Positions 33,128 to 42,195 of a stretch of DNA of 64,000 nt are shown one piece after another. The translations under genes and the position numbers were made by a program. The DNA is from an uncultured Bacteroidales bacterium (GTDB lineage: Bacteria > Bacteroidota > Bacteroidia > Bacteroidales > ML635J-15). Location of the stretch: contig CAJOIT010000003.1 of the NCBI GenBank assembly GCA_905234755.1, forward strand, positions 321,135 through 385,134, written 5' to 3'. The notes under the pieces are model-generated. The model searched no databases and was not told the DNA's origin. It saw only the letters and a list, made by a program, of their open reading frames with translations. Positions within the stretch are counted from its first letter, which is position 1, and each line of letters starts with the position of its first letter.

Positions 33128-33329
33128 GAATACCGAACATCGCCAATCCTACAGAAGCATATTCGTCTATCATTAAGGAAAACATTTTATCGTTACCGTT
33201 GATTGTGTCAAATGTCCAGCCTTTTTCATATTCCCATAACATAGCCTTATCTTGGTCTTTACCTTTATATGGATTCTCCTTTTCGCCTTTGTAATAATGG
33301 CAAAATTGAATCAAATCTTCCCTTTTCAT
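33009..33329 (-). CDS. Hypothetical protein, 106 aa
   Basis: MKREDLIQFCHYYKGEKENP opens a soluble protein with no signal peptide; FDTINGNDKMFSLMIDEYAS and KALLFNRYAKGCWSMADAVE are the clearest blocks. I do not recognise the family, though small proteins of this sort are common near polymorphic-toxin immunity genes. Its ATG overlaps the stop of the upstream frame at 33326 (ATGA), which implies coupled translation. Confidence 0.6.
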   Translation of the reverse strand: MKREDLIQFCHYYKGEKENPYKGKDQDKAMLWEYEKGWTFDTINGNDKMFSLMIDEYASVGLAMFGIHDDTPVSLKALLFNRYAKGCWSMADAVEPFKEFYNKYYN

Positions 33330-33668
33330 ATCATGTACATTTTATTTACAACTTTTCTCAATTCAACTGGCAGCATATTGACTGCCTTTATTTTTAACTG
33401 TTTAGGAATGCCGTAGTATGCTTCGGTCTTGTCGTGTAGGCCAATTTGTAATACCCAAACGCTCTTTGGTATTCCAATCAGGTTTAGGTACGATGGCAAC
33501 ATTACAAATTTCAATAATTTCATTTTCCGCTAATCCAAGACCAGACCGTTCCAATTCTTCTCGCACATCAATCGTCCATCTGGAATCAATAAGTTCCGTC
33601 CATCCTCTGTCCTCCAAATATTGGAGTCCATTTGAAATCGCAGAAGAATTTGAGTTCGACATATCCAT
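33326..33668 (-). pseudogene. Hypothetical gene with a probable frameshift
   Basis: One frame runs from Met at 33668 (MDMSNSNSSAISNGLQYLED) through DSRWTIDVREELERSGLGLA to a stop at 33402. The next frame continues as VWVLQIGLHDKTEAYYGIPK to a stop at 33326 that overlaps the following ATG. The tight coupling of the second frame's stop suggests it is the real C-terminus. One indel between about 33440 and 33510 would join them into a protein of about 114 residues. Family not recognised. Confidence 0.45.
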
Positions 33669-33752
33669 ATTTAATAATTCGCTGACAAAAATACAAAATA
33701 GGATATTTATTACAAAATAAAAAATTTTGCAAGACCGATACTGGGATTTCAT

Positions 33753-34138
33753 GATTTAACTTCGTTGAACTAAAGGTTTGCAAAGCTAAGCTAAATGTTG
33801 CGAAGTACGATTTGCGAAGAGTAAAATAGCAAAAGATGCTGAAAACTTGCTGTTATTGATGTAAATTTGAAGTCTTTTTCTTGTTGTTTTGATGTTTGGG
33901 TATTTTATTAAAAATAGGCAATATATAATATTTGGTCGTATGTATATAATGAATGTTGTTTGCTGTATTTAAAAAGTCGATTATTGGTAAAAATCTAAAA
34001 ATACTAGTATAAGGTGCTGATACTCAATATGCTGGCGTGATTGTGTAAATATTTTTAGAAGAAGTACATTTGTGTAAAAAAATGTCTATATTTGAATGAA
34101 TTTTTTCATGTGTAATAAAATCAAATTTTCAGAGAGAC
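33753..34138. other. AT-rich gap before the propeller/thioredoxin lipoprotein gene
   Basis: No gene, repeat or hairpin stands out. The sequence is strongly AT-rich, unlike most of the window, and ends with a run of short -7-like elements (for example TATATTTG at 34087-34094) that probably serve the gene at 34139. Confidence 0.4.
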
Positions 34139-35797
34139 ATGAATAGAAAATTATTATTGCTAATCATATTGTCGGTTGCGCTTTTTTCGTGTACGGATAA
34201 TACTAAACCGAAGGAAAAGTTTGTTTACGACTACGAGGTTTATAAGACACAGGAGATTCTTCTTGCTGACGAAGATAGGGGCAAATTTGTTCAGACATGT
34301 CGGCAATTGATTAATATTGACGGCAAGGATGTGTTGGCATTAAATATGGGGTTTTGTCATCTGTCCTTTTATGAATTGGAAAGCGGAGAAAAGATACACG
34401 ATATACTTGTTGATTCTTCTTACATGATGAGATACCATCATTTTATCGGGAAGGATAGCATTTTTGTCGGTTGTTCAAACCTTCATGGAGGGATGGAACT
34501 AGAAACGCCGCAGGCGTTGAGACTTATTGACTGGGATGGAAATGTCAAGAAAATATATGGGTACTATATTGATCAGGAAGAACTGAACAATTACAAATAT
34601 GACATAAATAAACTTATTCCACCGCAAAATTACAATTTTATCTTTTGCCGAGGTAACATAATTTCGTGCAGTACTCGTTCTGATTCTTATGGGTTGTTAG
34701 GGACAAAAGAGTCCGTTGAAAATCCGTTGCCATTAGGAATTCGCATGGATACAAAAGAAAATAAATATCATGTTTCCAAGCATAGAAAATATGCATACAT
34801 TAAGGAAGGTATGTATTATCCTACATATATACTTCTGTGGTTAACTAAATCCGCAAACGACCTGCCAATATTTAGGTATCCGTATTCATCATCGGCATTT
34901 GAGTGGAATTTTGAAAATGATAGTGTCATTGAACATTATTATAAATCGGCTTTAGTTGATACGATAATGCCACTCACTAGTCCTGCAGAATACGGTTATG
35001 AAGTCCCTTGCTTTTATGGTGAAGTGAAATATGACGAATGTAATCAGGTATATGTAAGTTCAATATTTTTCAACGAAAACATATATGGGGAAATGAAACG
35101 CGGGCTAATATTTGCCGACAAGAATTTCCAATATTTAGGCGAAATGTACGACAACAAGTATTGGCCGTCCGTATCAAATAATGAAATGCTACTTGACATT
35201 CGCAAAAAGAATGACTCTACCATTACTGTGAATTATCTTAAACTAGTTAAAACAGACCGCGATTATGACAAGTATATAGATTCATGCAAATTTGTTTTAC
35301 AAACTATGAAACAGAGAGTTGAAGACAGAAAAAATGCTTTGATAAACGGTTGCCCTTCAATCAACTTTGTAAAGTCGCAGATGGACATAAAGGAATCCAC
35401 ATATAAGATTCTTACTTTATACGGAGAGGGTTGCATAGGATGCGAGCAGGTCACATTACAAACTTTGTATTATAATAGGGAAGTGTTAAATAAAGTTCCA
35501 TTGTACATAATTGTTTCAAGTAACAGTGCAAACGAACTTGAGGCATATATGCGAAACAATGGGCTTACATATTACGATAAGGTAGTCAAGGACACAACAG
35601 CTCTAATGAAAAAAATGGCTAACACAAGTTTCTTGCTCAATCCTCGACTTACAATTGTTAAAGATGGCGTTGTAACACTCGATACGATTTATCAGGCGCA
35701 GGACATCGAAGATAAGCTTTTGCCACAGATTACAGGTCCCGATGAATATACAAAATATATGTTGGATGATGGAGAGGTGATAGTTGTTGCGAAGTAA
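34139..35797 (+). CDS. Lipoprotein with propeller-like region and C-terminal thioredoxin-like domain
   Basis: A 552-residue lipoprotein (LSVALFSCTDN). Residues about 30-400 resemble the beta-propeller proteins of the DUF4221/6-bladed type common in Bacteroides (LNMGFCHLSFYELESGEKIH; LRLIDWDGNVKKIYGYY). The C-terminal 130 residues (YKILTLYGEGCIGCEQVTLQ to FLLNPRLTIVKDGVVTL) resemble a thioredoxin-like fold with CIGC. That combination suggests a periplasmic redox or metal-related sensor/carrier, but no function is known. A terminator follows it at 35815. Confidence 0.7.
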   Translation: MNRKLLLLIILSVALFSCTDNTKPKEKFVYDYEVYKTQEILLADEDRGKFVQTCRQLINIDGKDVLALNMGFCHLSFYELESGEKIHDILVDSSYMMRYHHFIGKDSIFVGCSNLHGGMELETPQALRLIDWDGNVKKIYGYYIDQEELNNYKYDINKLIPPQNYNFIFCRGNIISCSTRSDSYGLLGTKESVENPLPLGIRMDTKENKYHVSKHRKYAYIKEGMYYPTYILLWLTKSANDLPIFRYPYSSSAFEWNFENDSVIEHYYKSALVDTIMPLTSPAEYGYEVPCFYGEVKYDECNQVYVSSIFFNENIYGEMKRGLIFADKNFQYLGEMYDNKYWPSVSNNEMLLDIRKKNDSTITVNYLKLVKTDRDYDKYIDSCKFVLQTMKQRVEDRKNALINGCPSINFVKSQMDIKESTYKILTLYGEGCIGCEQVTLQTLYYNREVLNKVPLYIIVSSNSANELEAYMRNNGLTYYDKVVKDTTALMKKMANTSFLLNPRLTIVKDGVVTLDTIYQAQDIEDKLLPQITGPDEYTKYMLDDGEVIVVAK

Positions 35798-35814
35798 TAA
35801 AGTTTTCTTTGTAC

Positions 35815-35842
35815 AAAAGTCCGGTGATTGTCGGACTTTTTT
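35815..35842 (+). terminator. Rho-independent terminator after the lipoprotein gene
   Basis: AAAAGTCCG and CGGACTTTTTT form a stem around GTGATTGT, followed by T residues. Confidence 0.85.
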
Positions 35843-35885
35843 CATTTAAATGAATTCTCGCGAATTATGGTGCCAGAAAAATACT

Positions 35886-36101
35886 TACTTTTGCGTTGCA
35901 GGTGAGTTCTATAAATTCACCGTTTTAAAGGTTTATTAATGACACATATAAATAAAAACTTTTCAGCGTTTTTGGATTTCTTTTGGCATCTTGCTGCTTG
36001 TCATTCAGTCACAATGCCCGCATTGCTCCTTTATTCCGCACAGCAACCTACTCAAAACAAATCTCAAAACCATCTGAAATCAATTTAAAGAACTCACCTG
36101 T
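35886..36101 (+). promoter_or_regulatory. Structured leader of the MATE transporter gene
   Basis: A -7 box TACTTTTG (35886-35893) puts the transcript start near 35900, about 200 nt before the MATE ATG. The leader opens with an 8-bp hairpin (GGTGAGTT, loop, AATTCACC; 35901-35921). The 5' arm region AGGTGAGTTC (35900-35909) is also perfectly complementary to GAACTCACCT (36090-36099), which ends just before the MATE start codon. The two pairings exclude each other, and between them lies a 49-codon ORF. This has the shape of a translational switch. Confidence 0.6.
35939..36088 (+). CDS. Leader ORF (49 aa) upstream of the MATE gene
   Basis: ATG 35939 opens MTHINKNFSAFLDFFWHLAA, continues CHSVTMPALLLYSAQQPTQN and ends with TAA at 36086-36088, two bases before the switch strand at 36090 and 14 nt before the MATE ATG. 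Ribosomes translating it would cover the leader and melt pairing near the start codon. It is aromatic-rich early (FSAFLDFFW). Whether it is translated is unproven. Confidence 0.45.
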   Translation: MTHINKNFSAFLDFFWHLAACHSVTMPALLLYSAQQPTQNKSQNHLKSI

Positions 36102-37478
36102 ATGGATAATGCCGAACGATTAGGAGTTGAACGCATAAGCACCTTGCTTTTGCGGTTGTCGTTGCCCTCGGTGCTGGGGATGCTCGCCATTACCATATAT
36201 AATGTTGCCGATACTATTTTTGTGGGACAGGCCGTGGGCGTTGGCGCAATAGCCGGATTGTCGGTCACTTTGCCGCTTATGCTTATGATAAACAATACCT
36301 TTGGACAAGCGGTTGGACTTGGCGGAGCATCGATAATTTCGCGTGCGCTTGGTGCAAGAAACCGCGAACTTGCCGAACTTGTGCTTCACAACCTCGTGTT
36401 TATGATTCTATGCCTCAATGTCCTGCTTTTCGGCTTGGTAATCGCGTTTTTGCCCGAGTTGCTGAGGCTTTTCGGTGCCGACGATTCCATTTTGCCGTAT
36501 TCGATGGAATATGCAGTGTGGTGTCTGCCTGGAAGTTTTGCAATGAATATCTTTTTCGTCTTCATCAATGTCATCCGAGCCGAAGGAAATACCAAGTTCG
36601 CTATGTGGTGTCAGGTTCTGACGGCGGTTATAAACCTTGTGCTCGACCCGATATTCATCTTTATTTTCGGCTGGGGCGTGAAGGGTGCGGCCGTTGCAAC
36701 TTCTATTTCGCAGATTGTGAGTGCGGCGCTCGGTTTGTGGTATTTCCGCCGAAGCAAGAAGAGGGTTCTGTCGTTGTCGTATCGCGATTGTTTCAGGTTG
36801 CCGAAGCCAAAGGTTCTGGGCGAGACTTTGGCTCTTGGTTCGGCATCGTTCGGAAGGCAGCTGGCGCACTCATCGACATCCATTGTGCTTAACAATGTGC
36901 TTGGCGGAGTGGGCGGTTCGATGGCTATTGCCGCCTACGGCATCATAAACCGTCTGACGATGTTCGTGTTTATGCCGATATTTGGTGTCAATCAAGGATT
37001 TATGCCTATTGCAGGCTACAACTACGGAGCCGAAAAGCATGGTCGTGTGATTGGCGCATTGAAGGCTGGCATAATATTTTCGACGGTAATATGCATTGTC
37101 GGTTTTGTGCTGTTCGAGTTGATTCCGCACCAGTTGCTCTTTATGTTCAGCGACGATGAGGAACTTGTAGAGATAGGGGCGAGGGGACTGCGAATTTTCG
37201 TGCTTGCAATTCCCGTTGTGGGCTGTCAGGTGATAGGGTCGGGCTTGTTTCAGGCATTGGGCAAGGCAAAGCCGGCATTTTTCCTTTCGATTGCCCGTCA
37301 GATGATTTTTCTTATACCTTTAGTTATACTTTTGCCCCGCTATTGTACTGCGTTTTGGGGCGATGATGCCATCTGGTATGCCTTTCCAATCTCCGATTTG
37401 CTATCTACAGTGATAACAATCTTGATGTCGCATGGATTGGTTAAGTCGCTGATAAGCAGGAAGAAAGTTGCGTTATAA
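36102..37478 (+). CDS. MATE-family multidrug/cation efflux transporter
   Basis: A 458-residue inner-membrane protein with about twelve hydrophobic helices, in two homologous halves (start LLRLSLPSVLGMLAITIYNV and second half GETLALGSASFGRQLAHSST). GQAVGLGGASIISRALGARN is the typical MATE loop motif. MATE proteins export drugs or metabolites in exchange for Na+ or H+. The gene has its own promoter and an unusual structured leader, implying control by a ligand, drug or translation state. It shows no start-proximal ribosome binding site. Confidence 0.95.
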   Translation: MDNAERLGVERISTLLLRLSLPSVLGMLAITIYNVADTIFVGQAVGVGAIAGLSVTLPLMLMINNTFGQAVGLGGASIISRALGARNRELAELVLHNLVFMILCLNVLLFGLVIAFLPELLRLFGADDSILPYSMEYAVWCLPGSFAMNIFFVFINVIRAEGNTKFAMWCQVLTAVINLVLDPIFIFIFGWGVKGAAVATSISQIVSAALGLWYFRRSKKRVLSLSYRDCFRLPKPKVLGETLALGSASFGRQLAHSSTSIVLNNVLGGVGGSMAIAAYGIINRLTMFVFMPIFGVNQGFMPIAGYNYGAEKHGRVIGALKAGIIFSTVICIVGFVLFELIPHQLLFMFSDDEELVEIGARGLRIFVLAIPVVGCQVIGSGLFQALGKAKPAFFLSIARQMIFLIPLVILLPRYCTAFWGDDAIWYAFPISDLLSTVITILMSHGLVKSLISRKKVAL

Positions 37479-37554
37479 ATGTTAAATAAATGTTATTGAG
37501 CATATTTTGGAATGGATTTTGCCAATTGTGCCAAGAATCAAAAAAAGTACGAAC

Positions 37555-38148
37555 ATGAAAAAGTTTTGTTTAATATTATTGGTCGCTTTTGCCGCTTTTC
37601 CGATTGAATCGTTTTCGCAGAAGCTTATGTCTTATTATTCGGCAATAAACACGGATAGTTTGAGGGCAACAAATGAAAATCTTATTTTTTTACCAGAAGT
37701 AAAAGTATATGCCAATAAGCGCAAAGCTGCAAAGGCAAATAAACAATACGACAAGCTGGTCAGGAATTTCAAGAAGGTATATCCATATGCAATAGAGGTT
37801 TCGGCAATTTACAGGCAGATAGACGACAGCCTTGCCAGAATGGACTCCGACCGTCAGCGCCGCAAATATATGGATATGCGCGAAAAGCAGATAATGGCTC
37901 ACTACAAGCCTATTATGAGCAATTTCACCTTGTCGCAGTCGATTTTGTTTGTAAAGCTGCTCGACCGTGAATGTGGAAGCACTGCATACGAAATCATCAG
38001 AACCTTGAAGGGCAGATTTGTAGCAGGTTCGTGCCAAGTTTTTGCCTGCATGTTCGGCAATGACTTAAAAAAGTCGTACGATTCCGAGGTGTCGGACCAA
38101 ACAGTCGAATTCCTTGTAATGCAGTATCAGGCAGGAAAGTTAGGCTGA
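37555..38148 (+). CDS. DUF4294-family exported protein
   Basis: A 197-residue protein with a signal peptide (MKKFCLILLVAFAAFPIESFS). The mature part (LPEVKVYANKRKAAKANKQY; NFKKVYPYAIEVSAIYRQID; LLDRECGSTAYEIIRTLKGR) is typical of DUF4294, a conserved Bacteroidota family of unknown function probably located in the periplasm. The start at 37555 was chosen for the signal peptide. It follows the MATE gene by 76 nt and ends at a terminator. Confidence 0.88.
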   Translation: MKKFCLILLVAFAAFPIESFSQKLMSYYSAINTDSLRATNENLIFLPEVKVYANKRKAAKANKQYDKLVRNFKKVYPYAIEVSAIYRQIDDSLARMDSDRQRRKYMDMREKQIMAHYKPIMSNFTLSQSILFVKLLDRECGSTAYEIIRTLKGRFVAGSCQVFACMFGNDLKKSYDSEVSDQTVEFLVMQYQAGKLG

Positions 38149-38193
38149 CAAAATTAGAAATCTTCTGTTTTCCTTTTATATATTTTGTTGGCG

Positions 38194-38220
38194 GGCGGGA
38201 TTCGTTCCCGCCTGTTTTTT
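38194..38220. terminator. Terminator between convergent genes
   Basis: GGCGGGA and TCCCGCC pair around a short loop, followed by TGTTTTTT on the plus strand. Confidence 0.8.
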
Positions 38221-38221
38221 G

Positions 38222-38695
38222 TTATTCAATTTCGCCAGCTGCTAGTTTTTTTAGCTTTACCTTGTCCTCGTTGATGAGTCGAATGAGGACTTGTAATGCC
38301 TTTTCGGTATCGTTTAGGAGATTTCCTGTGTATATTTCTGTTATTTCATCCTTTTCGATGAGGTGCTGTTCTGAGATTCCACTTTTCAGTGTGATGCTGC
38401 AAGTTGGTGTCAATGTGTGGACAATTGAGGTGCGCAACTGGTAGTAAAGGAAACTTTTTCGGTTGGCTTTCGAGTATTTGATTGGAAACAGCTTGTAAAT
38501 GGCTGTGTTGAAGCGGTTTGCCGACTGTTCGCGCGAACGGATGGGCTTTGCGTCGAAATAGCTGCCCATGATTTCAATAAGTTGTGATATTACAAGCGTA
38601 GCGACAACGCTATTTCCTTCGTCAACAAGCTTTTTTGCTTGGCTGAATATGCCGTTTAGAAAATTAATGTGTTCTTCTTTTGTTGTAATCAGCAT
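38222..38695 (-). CDS. Hypothetical cytoplasmic protein, 157 aa
   Basis: MLITTKEEHINFLNGIFSQA opens a helical protein; SVVATLVISQLIEIMGSYFD, ANRFNTAIYKLFPIKYSKAN and LYYQLRTSIVHTLTPTCSIT are its main blocks. The RTSIVH element resembles the R-x4-6-H pattern of HEPN-type proteins, with the helical make-up also in keeping, but the match is weak. It stands 13 nt downstream of the HHH/barrel gene and may be cotranscribed with it. Confidence 0.65.
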   Translation of the reverse strand: MLITTKEEHINFLNGIFSQAKKLVDEGNSVVATLVISQLIEIMGSYFDAKPIRSREQSANRFNTAIYKLFPIKYSKANRKSFLYYQLRTSIVHTLTPTCSITLKSGISEQHLIEKDEITEIYTGNLLNDTEKALQVLIRLINEDKVKLKKLAAGEIE

Positions 38696-38707
38696 GTTGC
38701 GAAGGTT

Positions 38708-40789
38708 TTAGAATTTTAGGCGGAATTGCAGTTTTACCTCGGTGCGGTTTGGCCCTTGTATTTCATCTAGTCCAGAACCCAGCACGGTTTTGTCGGCATA
38801 ATATGTGTTTGCAATCCTGAACCATAGGTCAATGTTGTCGGTGACATCGTATTTAATTACAAGAGCCAGACGGGTGCCACGACCATAGAACATAGGAACT
38901 GTAAATGCATAAAGCACATCTTGTTCGTATGCATAAATGCGTGAATTATAATCTTCGGTGTCGAACAGAGCTATTCTCGCAGTGAATGTCAGTGGAAGTT
39001 TTGCCGGCTTGTACTGAATGTCTTCGCAGACGAGGAATCCCCAGCTTGCACTGTCTGGACGATGGTAGCGTGAAACCTCAATGCGGCTCTTTAGTTTCCA
39101 TTCGGCATTTGGAGTAATATTCAGCTGATACCTGTATTTTGATGTGTTGTAATTTATAATCTCCTTGATATTAGCTTCTTCCGATGAATTTTTCTGTTTT
39201 GTCTCATACTTTGCACGAAGTATCATTTCGATGTTTCGCTTGGGCGTATATGTGGCTTCTGCCGTCCATTCGTGACCTGTGGATGGGGCGTTCACTCCAT
39301 ATTTCAACCATGGAAATTTCCAGCTGTCGAAAAATATGTTCAGACGCAAATGTTTTACTGGAAGTATCTCTGCTCCAATGTATAAGCCTGATTCGTTATA
39401 AGTCTTGTTGCCTTCCGAGAAGCCTTGTGCGTACATGTTCTGGTACTTGGGACTATAGTAGCGGTATAGTGCCGACATCTTGAACTCTGGTACAAAGTCG
39501 AAGGTTGCACCATCGACTGTTGCCACTCCACCGTTGGGGCTTATAGATGTTTCTCCAAAGATGTTAACTTTGTGTAGGTTAAAGAGATAGTCAACTCCAA
39601 AATTGAAATTCGATTTGCCACTGAAATTGAAATATTCGTAGGCTCTGTCGTTGGTATTGATGGGGTTGGAGTATGAATAATAGATGCCAGTGGCTCCGAT
39701 TTTCATTTTTTCGCCTTGCCAAGTTACATTTCCGCCAGTTACAAACTCCTTTATTGTGTGTCTCTTTGCAATTTCGCTTGGTGTGCGGTGGTAGCCTGTT
39801 TCGAGGAAACTTGTCACAAGGTCTTCTTCCTCGGTAAGAGTGTCGGCTTGTGCAATGCCAGCATCAAGCGGCTTGTACGAAACGAATTCGGTAATTGTGA
39901 AGTCTTTTAGTTTTATTACGGCAGCTTCGCCACGCATAAATGCCGATTCGTTTGCCGAAGAGTAATGGTCGACCATGCGAGGTTTCTTTATCATGCCATC
40001 GATTCCAGAACCTTTACCGAATGCCATTCCCGTCCACATTGTAAGTCCTTGACCGAATTGCGCAACATAGTCGCCCACAATGATTTTCTTGAAAATGCTG
40101 ACATCATTCAATTGAAAATGAGCGGAATAAAAGTCGAATCCGTATTTCTGAGCACCGCGGAAAAATTGTTCGCCCTCATCTTTTTCGGCGGTAAAGCCGT
40201 ATGAAACTTTTTTCTTGTATGCGTAGTTGTATTTCAGGTAGTATTTGTCAGGCGAACCTAGATAGCGAGATTTGTCCGGGTTGATTTGGAGAATGCTGTC
40301 GGAAATGTTGTAGCCAGCTTTCTTTTGCAAAACCCGTTGGTAACGACCGAGAACAGTATGTTTCCCGTATGAAAATACCTTTTTCCAGTTTGTTTTCTCC
40401 TTTGGCTTTTCTCCGCTCACGGTTACGAAAGGGTAGAGGTATTTCATTGTCAGCTCATCCAGACCTTCCACAAATGCTAGTTCGTAGATAGTTTGAAAAC
40501 CGTGGTATTTTGTTCTGTATCTTATGATTGAGTAAATCTGGTATTCGCTAAGGAACAAGATTTCTCGAAAATCTTCGGCTGAGGCTGTGTTGAGGTCAAG
40601 TGGATTTTCGGCAAGGTTTTCAAGGGCATTGAATAGGGTTGTGTAATCGAGTTCGTCTTCCGAATTTTCGGCTATTTCTTCCACAATGTCCTGCAGTACA
40701 ACAGCGTTTTCGACTTGTGCTAATAGAATAAATGCATTGAAAATAAATGCAATAACTAGAAAATATTTCAGCAGGACATTAGAATTCAT
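38708..40789 (-). CDS. Helix-hairpin-helix protein with large beta-barrel-like region, exported
   Basis: A 693-residue protein with a signal-like start (KYFLVIAFIFNAFILLAQ). Residues about 50-130 carry ComEA-type helix-hairpin-helix units (NPLDLNTASAEDFREILFLS; TIYELAFVEGLDELTMKYLY). The remainder is rich in alternating aromatic strands and ends in TEVKLQFRLKF, typical of an outer-membrane barrel. Bacteroidota have a conserved family of this layout with unknown function. It overlaps the PorV-like gene upstream by 11 nt, which suggests a functional pair at the outer membrane. Confidence 0.85.
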   Translation of the reverse strand: MNSNVLLKYFLVIAFIFNAFILLAQVENAVVLQDIVEEIAENSEDELDYTTLFNALENLAENPLDLNTASAEDFREILFLSEYQIYSIIRYRTKYHGFQTIYELAFVEGLDELTMKYLYPFVTVSGEKPKEKTNWKKVFSYGKHTVLGRYQRVLQKKAGYNISDSILQINPDKSRYLGSPDKYYLKYNYAYKKKVSYGFTAEKDEGEQFFRGAQKYGFDFYSAHFQLNDVSIFKKIIVGDYVAQFGQGLTMWTGMAFGKGSGIDGMIKKPRMVDHYSSANESAFMRGEAAVIKLKDFTITEFVSYKPLDAGIAQADTLTEEEDLVTSFLETGYHRTPSEIAKRHTIKEFVTGGNVTWQGEKMKIGATGIYYSYSNPINTNDRAYEYFNFSGKSNFNFGVDYLFNLHKVNIFGETSISPNGGVATVDGATFDFVPEFKMSALYRYYSPKYQNMYAQGFSEGNKTYNESGLYIGAEILPVKHLRLNIFFDSWKFPWLKYGVNAPSTGHEWTAEATYTPKRNIEMILRAKYETKQKNSSEEANIKEIINYNTSKYRYQLNITPNAEWKLKSRIEVSRYHRPDSASWGFLVCEDIQYKPAKLPLTFTARIALFDTEDYNSRIYAYEQDVLYAFTVPMFYGRGTRLALVIKYDVTDNIDLWFRIANTYYADKTVLGSGLDEIQGPNRTEVKLQFRLKF

Positions 40790-41603
40790 ACTGCACCGAT
40801 ATTTTCGGACTTAGACCTAATATCTGATGGTATGCGAAGGCAAGGTCGAAAGTTGCACCGGCAACCTTGTAGCCAAGTCCAGCCGAATATTCGATTGGAA
40901 GCATTGAAATGCCAGCGCGGAACGAGAAATGCTTGCGCAGGTTGTACTCGATTCCTGCCTTAAATATGGATGTGTAGCCGTTTATCGACTTTCCTGTTTC
41001 TACGGCAAGTAGCAATGCATCGCTGAAGAGGTAGGAGAGCCCAAGTTTCATGGTTACTGGCATTTTCAAGTCCTTGTCCTCGAAGAATGAGACATTTACG
41101 GGATTGAAAACATATACGCCGAGCGAAAAGTTTTTCACTGGTTGCGAGTAAAGCCCAAGTTCGAAAGTCATGCCGTTGGCTCTGCCGTAGTATTCGGCTT
41201 GCGACAGGTGCAGGTAGTTGATGTTCAGACCCATGTAGAGGTTTGTGAACAATTGCTGCGAGTAGCCTATCGTTGCACGGGTGTATTGGTAGAACTTGTA
41301 TCCGAAATGGCTGATTCCCACCGAAAAATTACCAGATTTGTGTACAGGCATCTGGAAGGCAAGTGCGCCATAACCGGTTTGCTTCAGCAGAAATCGGTTT
41401 TCGTAGTATATGCCTGCGCTAATATGTTGCAGTCTGCAAGTTGCGGCAGGATTGTTGAAAACAGCCCAGGTGTCGCGAATTGTAATGGAGTTGTTTGCCA
41501 TTCCCGCACTTCGTGCTCCAGCATTGTTTGTTTCGATTTGAGCGAAAGCGGATGCCGAAAGGACAAATCCAAGTGCAAGCAATATGGCAAGCTTGATTCT
41601 CAT
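40779..41603 (-). CDS. PorV/PorQ-like outer-membrane protein
   Basis: A 274-residue protein with a signal peptide (LAILLALGFVLSASAFAQ), then NNAGARSAGMANNSITIRDT and AVFNNPAATCRLQH, the N-terminal signature of the FadL-like PorV/PorQ group. The rest alternates strands and ends SPKISVQYEF. PorV and PorQ take part in type IX secretion, but this short version near an HHH/barrel protein could be a separate paralogue. Its ATG shares one base with the stop of purE. Confidence 0.8.
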   Translation of the reverse strand: MRIKLAILLALGFVLSASAFAQIETNNAGARSAGMANNSITIRDTWAVFNNPAATCRLQHISAGIYYENRFLLKQTGYGALAFQMPVHKSGNFSVGISHFGYKFYQYTRATIGYSQQLFTNLYMGLNINYLHLSQAEYYGRANGMTFELGLYSQPVKNFSLGVYVFNPVNVSFFEDKDLKMPVTMKLGLSYLFSDALLLAVETGKSINGYTSIFKAGIEYNLRKHFSFRAGISMLPIEYSAGLGYKVAGATFDLAFAYHQILGLSPKISVQYEF

Positions 41604-42109
41604 TAAATTACGCGGTATTCGAATTTGTATTCTTCGAGTTCCTTGTTTGCCTTAACGATTTTCTGCTTCAGGTTTTCCTTGAAGTCAACAAGTTTCTGAG
41701 CAATTTCCTTGTCACCAGTTGCAAGCATCTGTGCTGCGAGAATTGCTGCGTTCTGTGCGCCGTTTACAGCAACGGTAGCAACAGGGATTCCCGGAGGCAT
41801 CTGTACAATGGCAAGCAGAGCGTCCATGCCATCGAAACTTGCGTTTATTGGAACGCCGATGACAGGGATTGGGGTTACGGCTGCGATAACACCGCAAAGG
41901 TGTGCTGCCATTCCTGCGCCTGCGATGATGACCTTGATTCCGCGTGGTGCGGCTTCGCGGGCAAATTTTTCCACTTCATTTGGGGTGCGGTGGGCTGACA
42001 AAGCGTTTATCTCAAACGGAATCTTGAATTCGTTGAGCTGGTTTGCTGCCTTTTCCATGACTTTCCAGTCTGATGCCGACCCCATGATTATGCTAACAAT
42101 CGGTTTCAT
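41603..42109 (-). CDS. purE: N5-carboxyaminoimidazole ribonucleotide mutase
   Basis: A 168-residue enzyme of purine synthesis that rearranges N5-CAIR to CAIR. Landmarks: SIIMGSASDWKVMEKA with the phosphate-binding loop, LSAHRTPNEV with the catalytic His, AGAGMAAHLCGVIAAVTPIP, and PPGIPVATVAVNGAQNAAIL. The start MKPIVSIIMGS at 42109 is family-typical; the 20-residue extension is not. It is followed by the PorV-like gene with a 1-nt overlap and preceded by secG after 86 nt. Confidence 0.96.
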   Translation of the reverse strand: MKPIVSIIMGSASDWKVMEKAANQLNEFKIPFEINALSAHRTPNEVEKFAREAAPRGIKVIIAGAGMAAHLCGVIAAVTPIPVIGVPINASFDGMDALLAIVQMPPGIPVATVAVNGAQNAAILAAQMLATGDKEIAQKLVDFKENLKQKIVKANKELEEYKFEYRVI

Positions 42110-42195
42110 ATTATTATTCTTACTTAAACAAAAGAGCCTACCCCCAACAAAATGGTCGGAAGCAGGCATTTTTAAGAAATGTGTCCTTGTTTAAA

